Part shown: one piece after another, positions 22,943 through 31,190 of the stretch
How positions within the stretch are numbered: the stretch's first letter is position 1
How the letters are laid out: each line of letters begins with the position of its first letter
Origin: Andeanibacterium fulvum
GTDB taxonomy: Bacteria; Pseudomonadota; Alphaproteobacteria; Sphingomonadales; Sphingomonadaceae
Direction of reading: 5' to 3'
DNA length: 64,000 nucleotides
NCBI RefSeq assembly: GCF_037154085.1
Contig: NZ_JBANRM010000001.1
Location: forward strand, 930,001-994,000
Position numbers and translations under genes: made by a program
Notes under the pieces: generated by a model
Seen by the model: only the letters and a program-made list of their open reading frames with translations
Told to the model about the DNA's origin: nothing
Database searches by the model: none

Positions 22943-23722
22943 TTAGTTCCGCCGCAATTCTACCACCAGCCCCTTGGGCAATTCGCCCTCATAGGGCAGT
23001 GGGCGGCGCAGGGCATCGGCTCGCGCCCGGTCGAGAATCGCCTGCGGAATGCCCTGCCCCACCAGCAGCACGTCCGCGCTGCCCAGCAGGCGTGCCTCGC
23101 GCAGGGTCAAATCGTCGGGATTGGCGCTGCGCAGGGCAATAATCGCGTGACCGAGCGGCTTTTCCGTCTCCGCCCCGTCGAGCCAACCTTCCACCGCATC
23201 GGCACTTTCCTCGCGCAGAGGATCGAGCGCCCCGCCCGGCCCCAGTGCCGCATCGAGCACCTGGCGCCGGTCAGCGGGCGAAGGCCAGCGTGCGCGCAGT
23301 TGCTCCCGCGCTGATTGCAGCGATTCGGCCAGCGTGCCGAGTGTGGCGGGCAGCAGCGATTCGAGCCGCAGGCGCAATTGCTTGGCCAGCCCGGCGGATG
23401 CCCCGCCCGTGCCGATGGCCACCAGCACCGGATCGCGTTCCAGAATGCTGGGCGTCGTGAAATCGCACAGGTCCGGCCGGTCGACCACGTTCACCAGCAC
23501 GCCGCGCGCCTTCAGGCGCTTTGCGGCTTCTTCATTCGCCGCCTGGCTATCCAACGCGACGAAGGCCAGCCGCGCCCCGCGCGACCAGCCCAGTTCGATC
23601 GTATCGATCACTTCGCCGCCTGCCCGTTCCACCAACCGGCGCTTGGGCTCGGCGGCGGGCCCTTCCCCCAGCACGATCACCGGCTGACCGGCAATGCGGT
23701 GGAAGAGCGGAAGAGACTGCAT
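22943..23722 (-). CDS. Siroheme synthase, shortened: Met8-like part plus SUMT fragment
   Basis: The 259-residue protein starts with a precorrin-2 dehydrogenase/ferrochelatase domain: a NAD-binding GEGPAA motif (GxGxxA) near residue 18 and the CDFTTPSILERDPVLVAIGTGGASAGLAK block. From about residue 195, GHAIIALRSANPDDLTLREARLLGSADVLL corresponds to the first strand of the uroporphyrinogen-III methyltransferase domain of CysG, but the protein ends some 60 residues later, so that domain is a fragment. It can be expected to do NAD oxidation and iron insertion only. The start overlaps the lysA stop (ATGA). Confidence 0.85.
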   Translation of the reverse strand: MQSLPLFHRIAGQPVIVLGEGPAAEPKRRLVERAGGEVIDTIELGWSRGARLAFVALDSQAANEEAAKRLKARGVLVNVVDRPDLCDFTTPSILERDPVLVAIGTGGASAGLAKQLRLRLESLLPATLGTLAESLQSAREQLRARWPSPADRRQVLDAALGPGGALDPLREESADAVEGWLDGAETEKPLGHAIIALRSANPDDLTLREARLLGSADVLLVGQGIPQAILDRARADALRRPLPYEGELPKGLVVELRRN

Positions 23723-24987
23723 CAGCCCAGCAGCCAGTCCGGAACGCGCTCGGCATCGGCAATGGCTTCGGGCGCGATCCGGTCGGCCACAACGGCGTAA
23801 CGGTCCCCATCCACCAGCACTTCGGGCACGAAGCCGCGGCTGTTGTAGGAAGATGCCATGGTGGCGCCATAGGCACCGGCCGTGCGGAACACGGCGAGAT
23901 CGCCCGCTTCCAGCGCGTCCATGTGGCGGCCCATGGCGAAAGTGTCGCCGGTTTCGCAGATCGGGCCGACGATATTGGCCGTCATCTTCGCGCCGCTGGG
24001 GCACACTGCATCGAAATCGTGCCACGAGCCATAAAGCGCCGGGCGGGCAAGATCGTTCATCGCCGCATCGACGATCACAAAGGGATCGCGATTGCCGTTA
24101 CGCTTCACCCGCACCACGGAAGTGAGCAGGATGCCCGCATTGCCCGCGATCACGCGGCCCGGCTCGAACATCAGGGTAACATCCCAGTCCTTCGTCACGC
24201 GGGCGACCATTTCGCCATATTCGGCCGGGCTCGGCATGACTTCGCCCGCCTTGTAGGGCACGCCAAGGCCGCCGCCGAGATCGGCATGGGTCACCTTGAG
24301 GCCAGCCGCGCGCAGTTCCGCGATCAGGCGGCCAAGGCGCGTGAAGGCCTTTTCCAGCGGTGCGAGATCGGAAAGCTGGCTGCCGATATGGACGGCGACG
24401 CCGCGCATATCGAGGCCGGGCAGAGCTGAAAGCCGCGCATAGATGCCCGGCGCCTCGTCGATCGGCACGCCGAACTTGTTGTCGGCCTTGCCGGTGGAGA
24501 TCTTGTCGTGCGTTCCGGCATCGATGTCCGGGTTCACGCGCAAGGCGCAAGGCGCGCTTTCGCCCATTGCCTCGGCAATGGCGGCGAGTTCCCGGCCCTC
24601 TTCCTCGGATTCGATGTTGAACTGGCCGATCCCGGCTTCGATCCCGCGCAGCAATTCGCGCGCGGTCTTGCCCACGCCGGAAAACACTACGTCCTCCGCA
24701 GGCATGCCGGCTCGCAGAGCACGTTCCAACTCGCCGCCCGAGACGACATCGGCGCCATAGCCTTCGCGCTGGAGGATCTTCAGCACGGCCAGATTGGGGT
24801 TCGATTTCACCGCGAAGGCGACATGCACCTTGGGCAGGATCGAGAGGCCCTCGCGGAAAACCCGCGCGTGGCGTTCCAGCGTGGCGCGGGAATAGACATA
24901 GACGGGCGTACCGATTTCGGCCGCGATGCGGGCCAGCGGCACGTCTTCGGCGTAAAGCTCGCCGTTCCTGAGTTCGAAATGATCCAT
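23722..24987 (-). CDS. lysA: Diaminopimelate decarboxylase
   Basis: LysA is the PLP enzyme that decarboxylates meso-diaminopimelate to L-lysine, the last step of the pathway. In the 421-residue protein the PLP lysine lies in VHVAFAVKSNPN (K61), and DLGGGLGVPY and FEPGRVIAGNAG bind the cofactor phosphate. CETGDTFAMGR contains the dimer-interface Cys of the active site. It stands in the conserved order argH - small lipoprotein - lysA. Confidence 0.97.
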   Translation of the reverse strand: MDHFELRNGELYAEDVPLARIAAEIGTPVYVYSRATLERHARVFREGLSILPKVHVAFAVKSNPNLAVLKILQREGYGADVVSGGELERALRAGMPAEDVVFSGVGKTARELLRGIEAGIGQFNIESEEEGRELAAIAEAMGESAPCALRVNPDIDAGTHDKISTGKADNKFGVPIDEAPGIYARLSALPGLDMRGVAVHIGSQLSDLAPLEKAFTRLGRLIAELRAAGLKVTHADLGGGLGVPYKAGEVMPSPAEYGEMVARVTKDWDVTLMFEPGRVIAGNAGILLTSVVRVKRNGNRDPFVIVDAAMNDLARPALYGSWHDFDAVCPSGAKMTANIVGPICETGDTFAMGRHMDALEAGDLAVFRTAGAYGATMASSYNSRGFVPEVLVDGDRYAVVADRIAPEAIADAERVPDWLLG

Positions 24988-24996
24988 GGTTACCTG

Positions 24997-25242
24997 TTAT
25001 TCGGGCGGAAGATCGAAGGGATCGTCCTCGCGTTCTTCGGAGCGGCGGCGCAATTCCACGCTGCGTTCGGGTGCGGCCTGCGGAGCGGGCTCCATAAGTT
25101 CTTCGGCGGTCAGGCGTTCTTCCCGGCCGTAGGGCGCCTGAGGCAGTTCCTTGCCCGCCTGCGGCCGCAGATCGGCCGTCTGCCCACAGGCAGCAAGCAA
25201 GGCGAGACCGGGCAGGAGAAGAAGGGTTGCGGGTTGCTTCAT
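24997..25242 (-). CDS. Small LptM-like lipoprotein
   Basis: An 81-residue lipoprotein: signal peptide MKQPATLLLLPGLALLAAC with the lipobox Cys at residue 19, directly followed by GQTADLRPQ. The C-G-Q-x-x-x-L-x-P pattern after the lipid Cys is the hallmark of LptM (YifL), which helps LptD oxidative maturation in E. coli. The rest is charged and probably disordered. The start overlaps the argH stop (ATGA), and lysA begins 9 bases later. Assignment to LptM rests on this short motif and the gene order. Confidence 0.75.
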   Translation of the reverse strand: MKQPATLLLLPGLALLAACGQTADLRPQAGKELPQAPYGREERLTAEELMEPAPQAAPERSVELRRRSEEREDDPFDLPPE

Positions 25243-26636
25243 GCGTCCATTTCCAGCGCGCTGCGCGCCTGTGCGATCCGCTTTTCTACCTCGGAAGGCG
25301 CGGTTCCGCCATGGCTGGCGCGCGATGCGACCGACGCTTCGACCGAAAGCGCGGAATAGACGCGTTCGTCGATGCGGGGATCGATCGCCCGAAGCTCGTC
25401 CAGAGAGAGAGCTTCGAGGGCTACCCCCTTGCTTTCGGCGAGTTTTACCGCAGCACCGGTGATGTGATGCGCCTCGCGGAAGGGAATGTTGGCCTGACGC
25501 ACCAGCCAGTCGGCCAGATCGGTTGCCGTGGCATAGCCGAGTTCGGCCGCCTGCCGCATGCGTGCCGTATTGAAGGTGGCATTGGCGACCATCCCTTCCA
25601 TCGCCGCGATGGACAGGCCCAGCAGCCCAGCCGCCTCGAACACGGGCGGCTTATCGTCCTGCATGTCTTTCGAATAGGCGAGCGGCAGGCCCTTCATGGT
25701 GATCATCAGCGCCGTGGCGCAGCCCACGATCCGCCCGGAATGGCCGCGCACCAGTTCGGCTGCGTCCGGGTTCTTCTTCTGCGGCATGATCGAACTGCCC
25801 GTGGAAAGCGCATCCGGCATACGCACGAAGCCATAGGGCTGGCTGGCCCAGATGATCATCTCTTCCGCCAGCCGCGACAAGTGCAGCGAGCATTGCGAGG
25901 CGGCCATCAGGTAATCGAGCGCGAAATCGCGGTCGGACACCGAATCGAGGCTGTTGTCGGTCGGCTTCGCAAAACCCAGGGCGCTGGCCGTCGCCTGCCG
26001 ATCAATGGCGAAGCCCGTGCCCGCCAGCGCCGCCGAGCCCAGCGGGCATTCGTTGAGCCGGGCGCGCGCATCGGCAAAGCGCGAGCGATCGCGCCGCAGC
26101 ATCTCGTAATAGGCCATCAGGTGATGGCCGAGCGTGACCGGCTGGGCCACCTGCAGATGGGTGAAGCCCGGCATGATCGAATGGGCATGCTCGCCCGCCC
26201 GCGTAACCAGCGCGCGCTGCAGGGCGGCGAGCCCGGCATCGGCCTCGTCAATCGCATCGCGCACCCACAGGCGGAAATCGGTCGCCACCTGATCGTTGCG
26301 GCTGCGCGCGGTATGCAGGCGCCCTGCCGCCGGGCCGATCAGTTCGGCAAGGCGGCTTTCCGTGGTCATGTGGATGTCTTCGAGGTCCCAATCTTCGGGA
26401 ACGCCATTGGCGGCATATTCGTTGGCCACCTGATCCAGCCCATCGCTGATCGCAAGGGCATCTTCCGCAGAGACAATGCCCTGCGCGCCCAGCATGGCGA
26501 CATGGGCCTTGCTGGCGGCAATGTCCTGCCGCCACAGTGCCTTGTCGAACGGGATCGAGGCGTTAATTTCGCGCATGATCGCAGACGGGCCCTCGGCAAA
26601 GCGCCCGCCCCACATCTGATTGGAGCTTTTCTTCAT
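25239..26636 (-). CDS. argH: Argininosuccinate lyase
   Basis: ArgH splits argininosuccinate into arginine and fumarate. The 465-residue protein carries the superfamily signature GSSIMPQKKNPD with the catalytic Ser, and begins MKKSSNQMWGGRFAEG. The ATG at 26636 is preferred because the WGGRF motif normally lies within the first dozen residues; a GTG at 26657 is also in frame but would overlap the divergent gene. The start codon shares bases with the start codon of the divergent TlpA-like gene (CATG, 26634-26637). Confidence 0.95.
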   Translation of the reverse strand: MKKSSNQMWGGRFAEGPSAIMREINASIPFDKALWRQDIAASKAHVAMLGAQGIVSAEDALAISDGLDQVANEYAANGVPEDWDLEDIHMTTESRLAELIGPAAGRLHTARSRNDQVATDFRLWVRDAIDEADAGLAALQRALVTRAGEHAHSIMPGFTHLQVAQPVTLGHHLMAYYEMLRRDRSRFADARARLNECPLGSAALAGTGFAIDRQATASALGFAKPTDNSLDSVSDRDFALDYLMAASQCSLHLSRLAEEMIIWASQPYGFVRMPDALSTGSSIMPQKKNPDAAELVRGHSGRIVGCATALMITMKGLPLAYSKDMQDDKPPVFEAAGLLGLSIAAMEGMVANATFNTARMRQAAELGYATATDLADWLVRQANIPFREAHHITGAAVKLAESKGVALEALSLDELRAIDPRIDERVYSALSVEASVASRASHGGTAPSEVEKRIAQARSALEMDA

Positions 26637-27219
26637 GTCCCGTTCGTTATCCGTCACGCTTGCGCTCGCACTCGGCTTTGCCGTCTCACTGGCGGGGTGC
26701 GATAGGGAAAGCGGCCCCGACGCGCAACCACAGGGCGACGTAGCGTCGACTCAAAGCGCCAAGGAAGGGCCTGTAAGCCGTAAATTCGCGGGCGAGAGCC
26801 TGCCGAAATTCACTGCCACCGATCCCTCGGGCAAGGTGCTGGACCTTGCCAGCCTCAAAGGCCAGCCGGTGCTGCTGAACCTGTGGGCCACCTGGTGCGC
26901 GCCGTGCAAGGCGGAGATGCCGGTGCTGGATGCGATTGCGGGCGAACATGCGGGCAAGCTGCGCGTAGTGACGGTGAGTCAGGACATGAAGGGCGCCGAA
27001 GTGGTCACGCCCTTCTTCGAACAGGGCAAGTTCGCCCATCTCGAGCCGTGGCTAGATACCAAGAGCGACCTCAGCTTCAATTCCGGCGCTTCGGACCTGC
27101 CGACCACGTTCCTCTACGATGCCAGCGGCAAGGAAGTAGCCCGCGTGACCGGCGCCTTCGACTGGGAGGGCGAGGAAGCCAAGGCCCTGATCGCCGAAGC
27201 CATGGGGAATGCGGGCTGA
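26635..27219 (+). CDS. TlpA-family thioredoxin-like lipoprotein
   Basis: A 194-residue periplasmic thiol-disulfide protein. It has a lipoprotein signal peptide (lipobox SLAGC, C22) and a thioredoxin fold with WATWCAPCKAEMPVL (C88 and C91 of CxxC). TlpA/ResA proteins reduce disulfides during cytochrome or oxidase maturation. The ATG at 26635 has a GGAG site 9 bases upstream. It is immediately divergent from argH, and the next gene on the same strand starts after 4 bases. Confidence 0.88.
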   Translation: MSRSLSVTLALALGFAVSLAGCDRESGPDAQPQGDVASTQSAKEGPVSRKFAGESLPKFTATDPSGKVLDLASLKGQPVLLNLWATWCAPCKAEMPVLDAIAGEHAGKLRVVTVSQDMKGAEVVTPFFEQGKFAHLEPWLDTKSDLSFNSGASDLPTTFLYDASGKEVARVTGAFDWEGEEAKALIAEAMGNAG

Positions 27220-27223
27220 CACC

Positions 27224-28003
27224 ATGACATCCCGCCTCGTCACCGATCTTGCCGCCCTTGCCTCTCGCCGTCAGGCGCTGGGGCTGGCCGCGCTCGGGTT
27301 GGGCGGGCTTGTGGCAGCCTGCCAGGAAACGGTGGCAGCGCGCACCGCAAGTGGCGAGACATGCCTCCTCACGCCGACCGAGATTCGCGGCCCCTTCCCC
27401 GCCGACGGCACGCGTGCCAGCGGGCAGACCCTGTCGGTCTTCGGCCAACAGGGCCTCGTGCGGCAAGATATCCGCACCAGCTTCGCGGGAATGGCGGGCG
27501 AGGCGCCGGGGGTGATGCTCGATTGCGCGATCCGGCTGGTCAGCGCGCAAAGCTGCGCTCCGCTGGCGGGCCACGCGCTCTATCTGTGGCAATGCGACGC
27601 GGCGGGCGATTATTCGCTCTATAATCGCGAGGACGTGAACTGGCTGCGCGGAATGCAGGTGAGCGATGCGGACGGCGTGGTGCGCTTCACCACCATCGTG
27701 CCCGGCTGCTATGGCGGCCGCGCGCCGCATGTGCATATCGAAGCCTTCGAGAGCCTCGACGCGGCGACAAGCGGCCATGCCAGCCTGCTCGTCTCCCAAC
27801 TAGCCTTCACAGAGGAGGAATGCGCCAAGGTATACAAGGCGAGCAGCGACTATGGCTCCAGCCTCGCCAACCTTTCCCGCTGGCCCGCCACGCGCGACTT
27901 CGCCTTTTCCGGCCCGGAGGAGGAACGGATAGCCCAGACCATCCACCTCACCGGCAGCCCGGAGAAAGGCTATGCCGGGACGGCCACGGTCACGCTGGGC
28001 TGA
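27224..28003 (+). CDS. Intradiol ring-cleavage dioxygenase-like Tat lipoprotein
   Basis: A 259-residue protein with a twin-arginine signal (SRRQALGLAALGLGG, R15-R16) ending in a lipobox (LVAAC, C33), so it should be exported folded and lipid-anchored. The domain is of the protocatechuate 3,4-dioxygenase beta type: LYLWQCDAAGDYS (Y130) and GCYGGRAPHVH (Y163, H169, H171) give the complete Tyr2-His2 non-heme iron ligand set. An exported location is unusual for aromatic ring cleavage; the substrate is unknown. Its 3' end overlaps the convergent monooxygenase gene by 34 bases. Confidence 0.83.
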   Translation: MTSRLVTDLAALASRRQALGLAALGLGGLVAACQETVAARTASGETCLLTPTEIRGPFPADGTRASGQTLSVFGQQGLVRQDIRTSFAGMAGEAPGVMLDCAIRLVSAQSCAPLAGHALYLWQCDAAGDYSLYNREDVNWLRGMQVSDADGVVRFTTIVPGCYGGRAPHVHIEAFESLDAATSGHASLLVSQLAFTEEECAKVYKASSDYGSSLANLSRWPATRDFAFSGPEEERIAQTIHLTGSPEKGYAGTATVTLG

Positions 28004-29232
28004 GAGGGTTCGGCCAGGCCGAGATAGTCCGGTATGTCCAACCCCAGCCGCCGCAGCGGGCCGCCCGCCAATCCGCCCACCAGGACAGCCTGCACTGCCC
28101 CGCCGGGACCGACCCGCGAAAGCGGTGCGAGCAGCCAGTCGCGCAGCAGCGCAGGCAAGGCGGCATCGCTCTGATAGAGCGGCGTGAACAGGGCCGTGAG
28201 CCATTGATAGAGCTTCACATGGCCGCGTCGGAAGGCGATCGCGCGTTCCAGCCGGGCCTGCAATGCCCCCTCGCCGCCCGCCCTCTCCTCACCCAGCGCC
28301 ATGGCTAGCGCCCAGGCATCCAGCAGGGCCATATTCGCCCCCTGCCCCAGTTGCGGGCTGGCCGAATGCCATGCATCGCCGATGTGAATGAGCCGCTCAT
28401 CGACCGGCCGGGGCAAGGTGCGATGGGCATAGCGGGCGAAGGTCAGCTGGCCGGGATCTTCAATCCGGTCGAGCAACACCGCGCATTCCGGCCAGAGGCG
28501 CAGCACCTCGTCCTTCCAGGCAGAAAGACCCGCCGCCTTCCATCCTTCCAACGCATCTGCCCGTAGCGACCAGAACAGGGCAAGCCTGCCCTGCCCCGTC
28601 GGCAGCACACCCACCATCTGCCGGGCGGCGCGATAACGTTGCTCCAGCAGTGTGGGATCGAAGGTCGAGCCCGCAGGCCAGTCCAGCGTAGTCCACAAGG
28701 CGCCGTAATCCAGCCATCTGCCGGTGGGCGGAGCAAGCGTGGTGTGCAATCCCAGCGTATCGACAACGAGATCGTGGTCGGGCGATGATCCGCCATCGGC
28801 AAAGGCGATCCTGCGCCCGCCATCGCCCATTGCGGAGCCCGTGACTTCCCGGCCGGTGCGGATGGCGATCCCTTCCGCCTGCACCGCTTCATAAAGGGCC
28901 GCGAACAGGCTGGCGCGGTGAATTCCGATGCCGAACGCGCCGCGGCGCGAAAGGTCGCCATAGCGGGCATCCAGCACCACCCGCCCATCCGCGTTGCGAC
29001 CAAGCAGGCGAGTGACCGGCGCCCCATCGCGCAGGATACGCCCGGCGAGCCCCAGCCGGTCCAGCACAGCAAGGCCAGTCGGCTGGATCATCAGCCCGGA
29101 ACCGAGCGGGCGCGGCTGGTCGAAGCGTTCGTATAGGGTCACTCGGTGGCCCTGCCGATGGAGGAGCACCGCCGAAGCCAGGCCCGCTACGCCGCATCCG
29201 GCAATCCCGATATCCAGTTGTTGCCCCGCCAT
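27970..29232 (-). CDS. FAD-dependent aromatic monooxygenase-like protein
   Basis: A 420-residue flavoprotein of the class A monooxygenase group (salicylate hydroxylase-like). FAD binding is seen in IGIAGCGVAGLASAVLL (8-24) and in HIGDAWHSASPQLGQGAN near residue 290. The middle motif, usually GADG-x-x-S, reads VDTLGLHT, so the conserved Asp is kept but the neighbours differ. It converges with the dioxygenase-like gene and overlaps its end. A joint role in aromatic compound turnover is possible, but one protein is exported and the other cytosolic, which argues against a simple pathway. Confidence 0.82.
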   Translation of the reverse strand: MAGQQLDIGIAGCGVAGLASAVLLHRQGHRVTLYERFDQPRPLGSGLMIQPTGLAVLDRLGLAGRILRDGAPVTRLLGRNADGRVVLDARYGDLSRRGAFGIGIHRASLFAALYEAVQAEGIAIRTGREVTGSAMGDGGRRIAFADGGSSPDHDLVVDTLGLHTTLAPPTGRWLDYGALWTTLDWPAGSTFDPTLLEQRYRAARQMVGVLPTGQGRLALFWSLRADALEGWKAAGLSAWKDEVLRLWPECAVLLDRIEDPGQLTFARYAHRTLPRPVDERLIHIGDAWHSASPQLGQGANMALLDAWALAMALGEERAGGEGALQARLERAIAFRRGHVKLYQWLTALFTPLYQSDAALPALLRDWLLAPLSRVGPGGAVQAVLVGGLAGGPLRRLGLDIPDYLGLAEPSQPSVTVAVPA

Positions 29233-29283
29233 AGACTGGAGGTAGCGGGCGCGCCCAAGTCAGTTCAAGCGAATTTCAGCCCA

Positions 29284-29607
29284 TTATCGCCAGGACTTCG
29301 CCCAGTTCTCCATCGCCATCAGCACCGGCTGCAGGCTCGCTCCCTTCGGCGTAAGCGCATAATCCACGCGAGGCGGAATTTCGCCGTAATCCTTGCGGGC
29401 GACAAGGCCGTCCGCCTCCATTTCCTTGAGCGTCTTGGACAGGGTGCGGTGCGTGATCCCGCCCAGCCGCCGCTGCAATTCGTTGAAGCGCAGCGGCCCG
29501 TCCATCAGCCAGTAAATCACCATGGGGCGCCATTTGCCCGACAGGAAATCGAGCGCCCGTTCCGCAGGGCAATTCCAGTGGTCTGTCGTATTTGCAGGGG
29601 CGTCCAC
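29284..29607 (-). CDS. HxlR-family transcriptional regulator
   Basis: A 107-residue winged-helix regulator: CPAERALDFLSGKWRPMVIYWLMDGPLRFNELQ, then the recognition helix GITHRTLSKTLKEMEADGL and the wing YALTPKG. The redox-sensing Cys of HxlR proteins is present near the N-terminus (WNCP). No ATG exists in the right place; GTG at 29607 has an AGGA site 7 bases upstream and is chosen. It is divergent from a pirin gene, which is a likely target together with itself. Confidence 0.85.
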   Translation of the reverse strand: MDAPANTTDHWNCPAERALDFLSGKWRPMVIYWLMDGPLRFNELQRRLGGITHRTLSKTLKEMEADGLVARKDYGEIPPRVDYALTPKGASLQPVLMAMENWAKSWR

Positions 29608-29629
29608 AACGGTATCCTGAAAGACCGTA

Positions 29630-29671
29630 CTTGTTGATATGTTAGTGCCCGCATATGTTTCGTTCAACAAG
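29630..29671. promoter_or_regulatory. Inverted repeat between hxlR-type gene and pirin gene
   Basis: Arms CTTGTTGA (29630-29637) and TCAACAAG (29664-29671), with inner ATATG/CATAT pairs. It lies in the 123-base divergent spacer and is a candidate binding site for the HxlR regulator. Confidence 0.4.
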
Positions 29672-29730
29672 AAGGCAAGGCCCCGGGGCGGGGCGGACGA
29701 GCAGAATACGCCCCTTGAAAGGCACATGCG

Positions 29731-30594
29731 ATGAAGACTCTCGAAACGATCCTCCGCAACGACCGCGCTCACTGGGTGGGTGACGGCTTCCCTGTGCGTT
29801 CGCTGTTCAGCTATCATGGCGAAACCGCCCCGATCAGCCCGTTCCTGCTGTTCGACTATGCCGGACCGTGGAATTTCGAACCGACGGCAGGCCACCCGCG
29901 CGGCGTAGGCGAACATCCGCACAAGGGCTTCGAAACGGTGACCATCGTTTATGACGGTGAAGTCAGCCACCGGGATTCGTCCGGCGGCGGCGGTACGATC
30001 GGCACCGGCGAAGTCCAGTGGATGACTGCCGGAGCGGGCGTGCTGCATGAGGAATTCCATTCCCCCGGCTATTCGAAGACCGGCGGCCCGTTCCGCATGG
30101 TGCAGCTGTGGGTCAACCTGCCCGCAAAGGACAAGGCGACTCCCGCCAAGTACCAGGCGATCACGCGCGACATGATCCCCGAAGTCAGCTTCGACGGCGG
30201 GCGCGCGCGGATTATCGCAGGTGATTTCTGGGGGACCAAGGGGCCGGCCAGCACCTTCACCCCGATCAACCTGTGGGACGTGCGGCTTGCGGCCAATGCG
30301 GAAACCACCCTGCCCGTACCCGATGGCCACACCACGATGGTGGCTGTGCTTTCCGGCCATGTGACCATCGACGGCAAGGGCGTTGGCGAAGCGGAAATCG
30401 CCCGCCTCACTCGCGACGGCGCCGATGTGGCGATCAGGGCCGATGGCGATTCCATGCTGCTGGTGATGACCGGCGAGCCGATTGACGAGCCGGTATTCGG
30501 CTATGGCCCGTTCGTGATGAATACCGAGGCCGAAATCCGCCAGGCAATCGCGGATTTCAACTCGGGCCGGTTCGGCGCACTCGCACCGGCATGA
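29731..30594 (+). CDS. Pirin-family protein
   Basis: A 287-residue bicupin of the pirin family. The first cupin carries the metal-binding residues in GVGEHPHKGFETVTIVYDGEVSHRDS, followed by GEVQWMTAGAGVLHEEF. Bacterial pirins act as quercetinase-like dioxygenases or as redox-linked regulators; the activity here is not resolved. ATG at 29731 begins MKTLETILRN, which agrees with the family. A strong terminator follows 10 bases after the stop, so it is a single-gene unit, divergent from an HxlR regulator. Confidence 0.93.
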   Translation: MKTLETILRNDRAHWVGDGFPVRSLFSYHGETAPISPFLLFDYAGPWNFEPTAGHPRGVGEHPHKGFETVTIVYDGEVSHRDSSGGGGTIGTGEVQWMTAGAGVLHEEFHSPGYSKTGGPFRMVQLWVNLPAKDKATPAKYQAITRDMIPEVSFDGGRARIIAGDFWGTKGPASTFTPINLWDVRLAANAETTLPVPDGHTTMVAVLSGHVTIDGKGVGEAEIARLTRDGADVAIRADGDSMLLVMTGEPIDEPVFGYGPFVMNTEAEIRQAIADFNSGRFGALAPA

Positions 30595-30603
30595 TCTGAA
30601 GAT

Positions 30604-30635
30604 GCCCGGAGGGACCGCTTCCTCCGGGCCTTTTT
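30604..30635 (+). terminator. Rho-independent terminator of the pirin gene
   Basis: Stem GCCCGGAGG (30604-30612) / CCTCCGGGC (30621-30629) with an 8-base loop, then CTTTTT. Confidence 0.9.
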
Positions 30636-30664
30636 GTCTTTCGAATCGCAAAAGGAGCAGGGCC

Positions 30665-31021
30665 ATGGCCGACGGCGCACGCGAAATCACTGTAACGATC
30701 GAGGATGGCGAACGACATGGCCGCTATGTCGGGAAAGTGGCGGGGATCGATGCCGAGGCTGAAATCACTTTCACGCATCGCGGCCCCGGCCTGATCAGCG
30801 CGGACCATACCGGCGCGCCGGACGAGTTGAAGGGCACCGGAGTTGCCGCGGCGATGGTCGATTATCTCGTCGCCGATGCCCGCGAACGGGGGTTCAGGAT
30901 CATCCCGATCTGCCCCTATGTCCGCGCGCGCTACGTCAAACATCCCGAATGGCGCGATGTCTTCACTGTCGGGCCCGGCGAAATGCCGAAGCTGACCGCC
31001 GCCCAGCTGCGCGGCGAATGA
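30665..31021 (+). CDS. Small GNAT-like acyltransferase (YjdJ type)
   Basis: A 118-residue protein of the short N-acetyltransferase group PF14542. Visible family features are FTHRGPGLISADHTGAPDELKGTGVAAAMVDYLV, holding the acetyl-CoA-binding GTGVA loop, and IIPICPYVRARYVKHPEW near the C-terminus. The ATG at 30665 is preceded by AGGAG at a good distance. The substrate is unknown. The gene ends 23 bases before the 3' end of the convergent tRNA-Val gene. Confidence 0.85.
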   Translation: MADGAREITVTIEDGERHGRYVGKVAGIDAEAEITFTHRGPGLISADHTGAPDELKGTGVAAAMVDYLVADARERGFRIIPICPYVRARYVKHPEWRDVFTVGPGEMPKLTAAQLRGE

Positions 31022-31044
31022 TGACAGGAAATGGCTGATTTCCG

Positions 31045-31120
31045 TGGTGGGCGGTGAGGGGCTCGAACCCCCGACCCTCTCGGTGTAAACGAGATGCTCT
31101 ACCAACTGAGCTAACCGCCC
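31045..31120 (-). tRNA. tRNA-Val (anticodon UAC)
   Basis: A 76-base cloverleaf with encoded CCA. The acceptor stem GGGCGGT pairs with ACCGCCC, the D arm contains GCTCAGTTGGTAGAGC, the anticodon stem CTCG/CGAG encloses TTTACAC, and the T arm is GGGGGTTCGAGCCCC. The anticodon UAC reads GUA and, with modified U34, other valine codons. Confidence 0.97.
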
Positions 31121-31138
31121 GATCACTCGGAAACCGCG

Positions 31139-31166
31139 CCTTTAACGGGTCTGCGCGGCAGGTCAA
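31139..31166 (-). promoter_or_regulatory. Promoter of tRNA-Val
   Basis: On the minus strand TTGACC (31161-31166) and TAAAGG (31139-31144) are separated by 16 bases, with the tRNA 5' end 19 bases further on. Confidence 0.6.
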
Positions 31167-31190
31167 CGCGGTGAATGCTTCAACCGTCGC

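Noticed and set aside
31027..31043. GGAAAT/ATTTCC hairpin after tRNA-Val as a terminator
   Set aside because: The stem is only 6 bp and AT-rich, and no T-run follows on the minus strand.
31045..31120. tRNA-Val next to the polysaccharide locus as an integration site
   Set aside because: The 3' end of the tRNA faces away from the locus, no integrase gene is present, and no second copy of the tRNA 3' end was seen.
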